Source: Bromus sterilis (lineage: Eukaryota; Streptophyta; Magnoliopsida; Poales; Poaceae). Taken from it: a DNA stretch of 64,000 nucleotides. The notes under the pieces are model-generated. The model was not told where the DNA came from, ran no database searches, and saw nothing but the letters and a program-made list of their open reading frames with translations. A program made the translations under genes and the position numbers. The stretch covers positions 204,257,782-204,321,781 of the forward strand of contig OX465600.1 in NCBI GenBank assembly GCA_950022295.1, given 5' to 3'. Shown one piece after another: positions 59,436-64,000 of the stretch; the first letter of the stretch is position 1, and each line of letters begins with the position of its first letter.

Positions 59436-61089
59436 TGTCAGAACCCTCTGTTAGGTAATGTGCTAGGGTTAGCCAGTACTCTTGCATCATGTCAAAAGTT
59501 CAAAAGAAATCTCTGAAATCAAAAATCAAAAGCAAATGGGAGAAGGAACCCCCCCCCAGATGAATTAATTCAAAAGGCCAGATAAAAATCTTCTCCAAAA
59601 ATTCATGTTAGATTTTTTAAAAGTCTTATAAATGAGTGTGATCACATATCAAGTGATGTGGGACCCACCCCATGCTCATGGATTTTTCAAATATTCAAAC
59701 AGAGGCTTGGAAATTAAATTTAAATGCTATTTGAATTGGATTCAAATAATTTGAATTCCAAAAATCCTCAAAACTTGGGAGTGACTAGTTCTATGTCACA
59801 TATATCCAAGATAAATATTTGGGTTTTTTTTAAAATGCTTTGATACTTTTTTCAGAGCAAAACAAATAAAATAGAAGAAATAAAAAGAAAAAGAATAAAA
59901 GGCCAGAGGCCACTTACCTCTTCGGTTTACCTGGCCCACCTGGCCCAGCAGAGGAGGCCCAGCCCAAAAGGGCAGGGTCGTCTTCCTCCACAGGACAGGA
60001 AGGCAGCCAGGTCGCCGGCGAGCCCACCCGTCAGCTGCCAAGATAAGTGTTAGTGCTATGGCGTGCTTTCTCGTGGGGAAGTCGAGGAAGGCACGATAGT
60101 GGTGTAATTGATTGGAGAAAGTAGTGGACTCGTGTATGCTTCTTACCTCAAGTCTGGTACTCATAGTTCAGGACTAGCCAAGTCAAAGCTGGCATTTCTG
60201 CAAGTGAACCCCACCCCCCTTTACCTTGATACATGTGCATGAGTAGTATAGCTCCTATGTAAGTCTTGCTGAGTACGACTTTGTACTCACGTTTGCTTAA
60301 TCTATGTTTTAGATGATACCACTAACCCCGAAGGTGGCTTCTTCATCGAGCTGGACGACTGAAGATCAACTAGTCTAGTCCCAGTCAGACGACTAGTTCC
60401 CTCGTGGAGGGCTTATGTTTTAATAAGGCTTCTTAAGCCATTTGTTAAACTTGTCTGTACTCAGACATAATTTGCTTCCGCTTATGTTGTAATGTTGGAT
60501 CACATGTTTGTGATCTCTCTGTGCACTCTATAAGAGTTATCAATAAAAATGTATACTTTGTAGAGAATTGCAATGATACCTGCTGTTCATACAAGGCATG
60601 TGTGCTGCGTGTATGTTTATAACATGCATGTGTTTGTATGGGTTTTCGAGACCTTAGTTGTGATCTGGATGGCGGTCTTTCATACACCAAGTGGCCCTTA
60701 GATGTGCGCAGCTTGGGGCATCGCGATGCGATTGTTCGAGACTCTGTCTCGTGCACACTTTGTGGTATGATCGAGCCCGCCCTAGACCCCGACTAAGTGA
60801 TCGGGCTGGAGTAAGTCTATGTAAGAGTTATGAGATAGTCGTTAGTATGGTTGAGGCGACTTGTCTTTGAATATGAGAGTTCACCACCCATATCATTAGA
60901 CTTGTGTGCGGACGATGAGGACCCATCTCAGTTGATCATCCGGCCTGGATGGGATGCCCGTCATGTACGATGCTTTCCGAGATTGTTCTGTGCTTGGCCT
61001 TGTCTGCGTAGACAAGTGGGTACGGTTCTCGGCTCTCCATATGACTATGTCTTAGCTGTACTTGCATACGCTAACCCCGGGTCCCGACA
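59436..61089 (+). repeat. Element B LTR copy 2 (internally deleted)
   Basis: It starts TGTCAGAACC and ends GGGTCCCGACA next to the primer-binding site. At about 60038 it jumps from the region matching 56300 to that matching 58610 of copy 1, a loss of about 2.3 kb that removes most of the G+C-rich leader and the conserved block. Confidence 0.82.
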
Positions 61090-61093
61090 GACT

Positions 61094-61105
61094 TGGTATC
61101 AGAGC
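61094..61105 (+). other. tRNA primer-binding site of element B
   Basis: TGGTATCAGAGC lies four bases after the LTR end, complementary to the 3' end of initiator tRNA-Met, as in elements A and C. Confidence 0.92.
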
Positions 61106-61508
61106 AGGACTGAATGTAGGACTAGTAGCCTTGGCCGAAGTCGAGTCTAGCTTGCTATAGTTATATAGTTACTCTGGGTATATAAGGGAACAACATAAGG
61201 CTTATTTTTTCTCCTTACCCCCTTCGTTCTGAGTTCTGAGTCACCCACATCTTGTTCTACGGGAAGATAGGACTAGGCTCTCCTCTGTCTGATTAGAACA
61301 TCTCGTTGTTTGCTTCCTTGTAGCCGTAGGAAAGTTGTGACCGGTTTGTTAGAGTGGTTATGCTTCCTGATTTATTACATCGTATGTAAGTGTTGTTTCC
61401 ATGTTGTAAGAAATTGTCTTTTTCTTGCAATTACAGTCGTTATGCTGTCCGAGTCATTCCAGGTTTATCTCATAATCTGATGCATTTGCAAACTTCTTTC
61501 TGTTTCAG
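61106..61508 (+). other. Element B untranslated leader ending in a splice-acceptor-like tract
   Basis: It shares GGCCGAAGTCGAGTCTAG with elements A and C. The last bases read CTTCTTTCTGTTTCAG directly before the ORF1 ATG, a good 3' splice site. No coding frame. Confidence 0.6.
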
Positions 61509-62288
61509 ATGGCAGATCTTCCCCCTCGGCAGATTGTTCGTTTGACCAGGTGCCTCGGTGTGCGTGGCCATCCCGCCACGTTGATCGAGATGATGTCCTA
61601 TGTGGGATATCAATGGTACCCTGAGTACACCGTCGAGGAGCAGTTCCACGACTTCAACCAGACGCAGTTCCACTGCATCGTCAGGATCTACCCGCACCAC
61701 GTTGGAGTCACCCAGCCTATCCACTTTGGACATGGCATTGGCGTTACCGAGAACATGTCTGTGCAGGATGCTGCATATTCATGTATTACCCTGCAGAGAG
61801 AGGAGCACACATTGCTGAGAGAGAGCTCATTCCGCTATATCCCTGCCGCACTTCCAGGAGAAGAGGGATATTACACCGGACTCTACTCAGATCACTCTGG
61901 AGAGGATCCAGCACTTCAGGTGACTGCTAGGTTTGCTAGTGATCGAGATCGTGATGCACGCGCTCTCCGTTTCGAGCTCCACGCCACCCGTGTTCGTCTG
62001 TATCGAACACTGACACTCTTGGCACCCTTTGTGAGCGTTGGATCAGCTGAGCATGATGCTATCTACCCAGTGAGGACTCAGATGCCTTCTCGAGTTGCTT
62101 GGCCCGAGATTCGAGGCATTTTTCCACCCCGTGGTCCTTTGCTTCCACCCTACGCTGGACCTAGGCCCCATCCTTGCCCAAATGGATATCAGGGTCCACA
62201 GGCCTCCGTGTTTTCCGATGGTCACCTCCAGCTACCGGGATACGCGGGTAACTTTTATGAGGACTACTATGGAGATGGAGATGAGTGA
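61509..62288 (+). CDS. Element B ORF1, 259 residues, dsRNA-binding-like N-terminus (inferred)
   Basis: Open from ATG 61509 to TGA 62288, upstream of gag. Residues 22-98 show an alpha-beta-beta-beta-alpha pattern: helix at PATLIEMMSYVG; strands at WYPEYTVEEQF, QFHCIVRIYP and IHFGHGIGV; helix at SVQDAAYSCITLQRE. That is the order and spacing of a double-stranded-RNA-binding domain, including a final Ala-rich helix. Residues 145-172 are charged and helical; residues 205-259 are Pro/Gly/Tyr-rich and acidic at the end. There is no catalytic motif. Related ORFs of unknown function occur in other grass gypsy elements as far as I recall. The fold call is my inference from pattern; function could be RNA packaging or interference with silencing. 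Confidence 0.75.
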   Translation: MADLPPRQIVRLTRCLGVRGHPATLIEMMSYVGYQWYPEYTVEEQFHDFNQTQFHCIVRIYPHHVGVTQPIHFGHGIGVTENMSVQDAAYSCITLQREEHTLLRESSFRYIPAALPGEEGYYTGLYSDHSGEDPALQVTARFASDRDRDARALRFELHATRVRLYRTLTLLAPFVSVGSAEHDAIYPVRTQMPSRVAWPEIRGIFPPRGPLLPPYAGPRPHPCPNGYQGPQASVFSDGHLQLPGYAGNFYEDYYGDGDE

Positions 62289-62618
62289 GACCGCCTGTGG
62301 TCTTACTTAGTGATGATGTAGTAGTATCTTAGTGTATTGTACGGAAGGGTCTAAGTTCCAGAGGCTTAGATAAATAATGTATAGGAAGTCAGAGTGCCTC
62401 TGAAGGATGTATCATCTTCATCACGTTTGTATTAGCTTGGTGCTTGTACTAAAATGATGTATGGTTTGTATGACAGCTTGTGGATATATGGCTTGTATGC
62501 TTTTATCACCATGTTGTCAAGATGATTACTTCCTTTGCTCTGTAATCCTTCCAGTACTTCAATACCTAGATTAGACTCTTCAAATCAACTCTGTTTGACT
62601 TTGGTTTTTACCTTCAGG

Positions 62619-64000
62619 ATGTCTCAAGGAACCCATGGCCAGGTTGGTCGTAACCAGGGTCGTGGGAATGACCAGGAGGAAGGCAACCTTCCACACCCAC
62701 CCACGATGGCTCAGGTTCTGATGGAGGTTGAGAGGAACCGCCGAGACTCTCACCATCTGTTGGAAGTCATTGCTCGCAACACCACTCAGCAGCGCAATGA
62801 GTTGGTGTCCCTGAACGACTTCATCCGACTTCATCCCCCGGTTTTCAGTTACTCCACCGAGCCCCTTGACGCCGATGACTGGCTTCACAACATCGAGAGG
62901 AAGCTCCAACCAGGCCATGTTGTAGATGGCGACAAGGTCAGCTATGCCACCTATCACCTCGAAGGCGCAGCTAGCTCTTGGTGGGAGAACTTTCTGAACA
63001 TGCGTCCCGTTGGACCGCCTGCATCTTGGGATGAATTCTGCACTTCCTTCCGTGAGCACCACATTCCCAAGGGTCTTATGGACCGCAAGCGTGAGGAGTT
63101 CTGCAACCTCACTCAAGGCAGAAGGACCGTTGACGAGTTTAGTCGTGAGTTCAACCGACTTGCTCGTTATGCTACCGAAGAAGTCTCCACCGACTCCAAG
63201 AAACAAGAGAGGTTCCGTCGTGGCCTCAACTCTGGACTTCGTCGTGAGCTCAACCTGCATGACTTTGCCACATTCCAGGTCCTTGTCAACAAGGCCATCA
63301 AGGCAGAGGACATGAACACCCCCAATGACTTTCGCAAACACCCTAGAGACGACAGTTCATCCAGTTCTGGCTCCCAGAAGCACAAGATCTGGATCCCAAA
63401 CAGTATGTTCCGCCAGAACAACCCACCGAGGCCATCCTATGTGGCGACTCGTCCAACAACCTAGTTCCACCCAGCTCCACCAAACAACCCAGCTCCACGC
63501 ACTGTTTTTGGAGCCTGTTACAAGTGTGGTCAGGCAGGCCACTATTCTCGTGAGTGTCCCCAAAACCAGATCCAGAATCAGAATGCTCCACCCCGTGCCA
63601 GAGGCAACAACAACAATGGTCGTGGCAAGCCACCCCAGAAGGTCTACACTGCCAAATCCGCTCCTCCCGTCACTCGTGGACGTGTGAACCAGATCGCCGC
63701 CGAAGAGACTGACGACACCACTGACGTCATTCTTGGTACGCTCCCAGTCAATTATGTTCCTACTTCCGTTCTTTTCGACCCAGGAGCATCTCATTCATTC
63801 ATGTCGAAAAGTTATGCACTTCGTCATGAGTTATCCTTTGTTGAGTTGTCCACCCCAATGATTATTCAAACTCCAGGGTCAAGATGGCAAACTAATAGAG
63901 TAAGCCATGGAAACCAAATTTCAATTGAGGGTTTAGTATTCCTGGCTTCACTCATAGCCCTCAAGTCTTTAGATATTGATGTCATCCTTGGCATGGATTG
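62619..64000 (+). pseudogene. Element B gag, zinc knuckle and protease, one in-frame TAG, runs off window
   Basis: ATG 62619 follows TACCTTCAGG, a splice-acceptor-like tract. Gag core (Retrotrans_gag, residues about 85-205) has WLHNIERKLQPG, YHLEGAASSWWENF and TVDEFSREFNRLARYA. TAG at 63462-63464 (codon 282) follows a Ser-rich and Pro-rich linker; the same frame then continues without another stop to the window end. The zinc knuckle CYKCGQAGHYSREC (C300, C303, H308, C313) would bind element RNA. The aspartic protease has FDPGASHSFMS (Asp387) and VILGMDW near the edge. Gag forms particles and protease processes the polyprotein. The stop is one base from CAG, so it is probably a point mutation, though readthrough is possible. 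Confidence 0.88.

Larger units (their letters stand above)
55724..64000 (+). mobile_element. Element B: Ty3/gypsy retrotransposon of the element A family, right end outside
   Basis: LTR sequence starts TGTCAGAACC at 55724. It continues as a rearranged tandem of two LTR copies with a small inverted piece between them, then a primer-binding site, leader, ORF1, gag, zinc knuckle and protease up to the window edge. ORF1 is open and gag-protease has only one stop, so this is the best preserved retrotransposon coding region here. Candidate left target-duplication bases are TTTCC (55719-55723); the right end cannot be checked. Confidence 0.85.

Noticed and set aside
62580..63341. 253-residue minus-strand frame opposite gag
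   Set aside because: It mirrors a conserved gag sequence on the plus strand that has Retrotrans_gag motifs. The antisense frame has none and is a codon-bias shadow.
1..64000. Large palindromic duplication of the whole region, suggested by inverted families A/B, C/solo LTR and 43589/46434
   Set aside because: The pairs are not nested about one centre with matching order, have diverged to different degrees and have their own insertion boundaries. Independent insertions explain them better.

Overview
The window reads as intergenic DNA of a large, repeat-rich grass genome, most likely a Triticeae species (wheat, Aegilops, barley or rye group). This rests on Angela/BARE-like copia pol, very long-LTR Ty3/gypsy elements, LTRs starting TGATACGTC, CACTA transposons with palindromic subterminal repeats, and a Stowaway MITE starting CTCCCTCCGTT. 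I see no host protein gene, tRNA, rRNA or CRISPR array. Every coding segment belongs to a transposable element, and most are broken.

Layout from left to right. (1) 1-13317: element A, a minus-strand Ty3/gypsy element with LTRs of about 4 kb. It has lost gag and protease. Its pol is split by a solo LTR at 5941-7615, and its 3' LTR carries a small TIR element. (2) 13318-13681: a truncated TGATACG-type LTR. (3) 13908-18961: element C, an almost empty plus-strand gypsy element with 3.6-kb LTRs. (4) 18962-21869: the pol 3' end and LTR start of an old copia element, itself interrupted by an 855-bp long-TIR foldback. (5) 21870-43503: a minus-strand solo LTR of the element C family inserted in the copia LTR. 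Inside it lies CACTA1 (23553-41145, TSD GCG), and inside CACTA1 lies gypsy element D (24689-31800, TSD ATCCC), so nesting is four levels deep. (6) 43589-47994: two LTR fragments of another family arranged as a 1.6-kb inverted repeat around an AT-rich centre with a Stowaway MITE. (7) 47995-49537: unclassified LTR-like DNA. (8) 49538-55723: CACTA2, cut short by element B. (9) 55724-64000: element B, the plus-strand relative of element A, with rearranged LTRs, an intact unknown ORF1, and gag-protease running off the window.

How the parts work. Both CACTA elements carry two minus-strand genes in tandem: TNP2-type transposase, and an accessory gene with a DUF8039-like region and a Ulp1-like domain. 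An extra array of subterminal repeats sits between the two genes. The Ulp1-like domain has Asp where the catalytic Cys should be in both elements. CACTA2 adds a small intact ORF that joins an RNase H1-type hybrid-binding domain to a C-terminal membrane segment. Element B carries an intact 259-residue ORF1 upstream of gag whose pattern suggests a double-stranded-RNA-binding fold. ORF1 and gag each follow a splice-acceptor-like tract. These are the most interesting unexplained items. Family names are from memory of sequence style, not from database searches.
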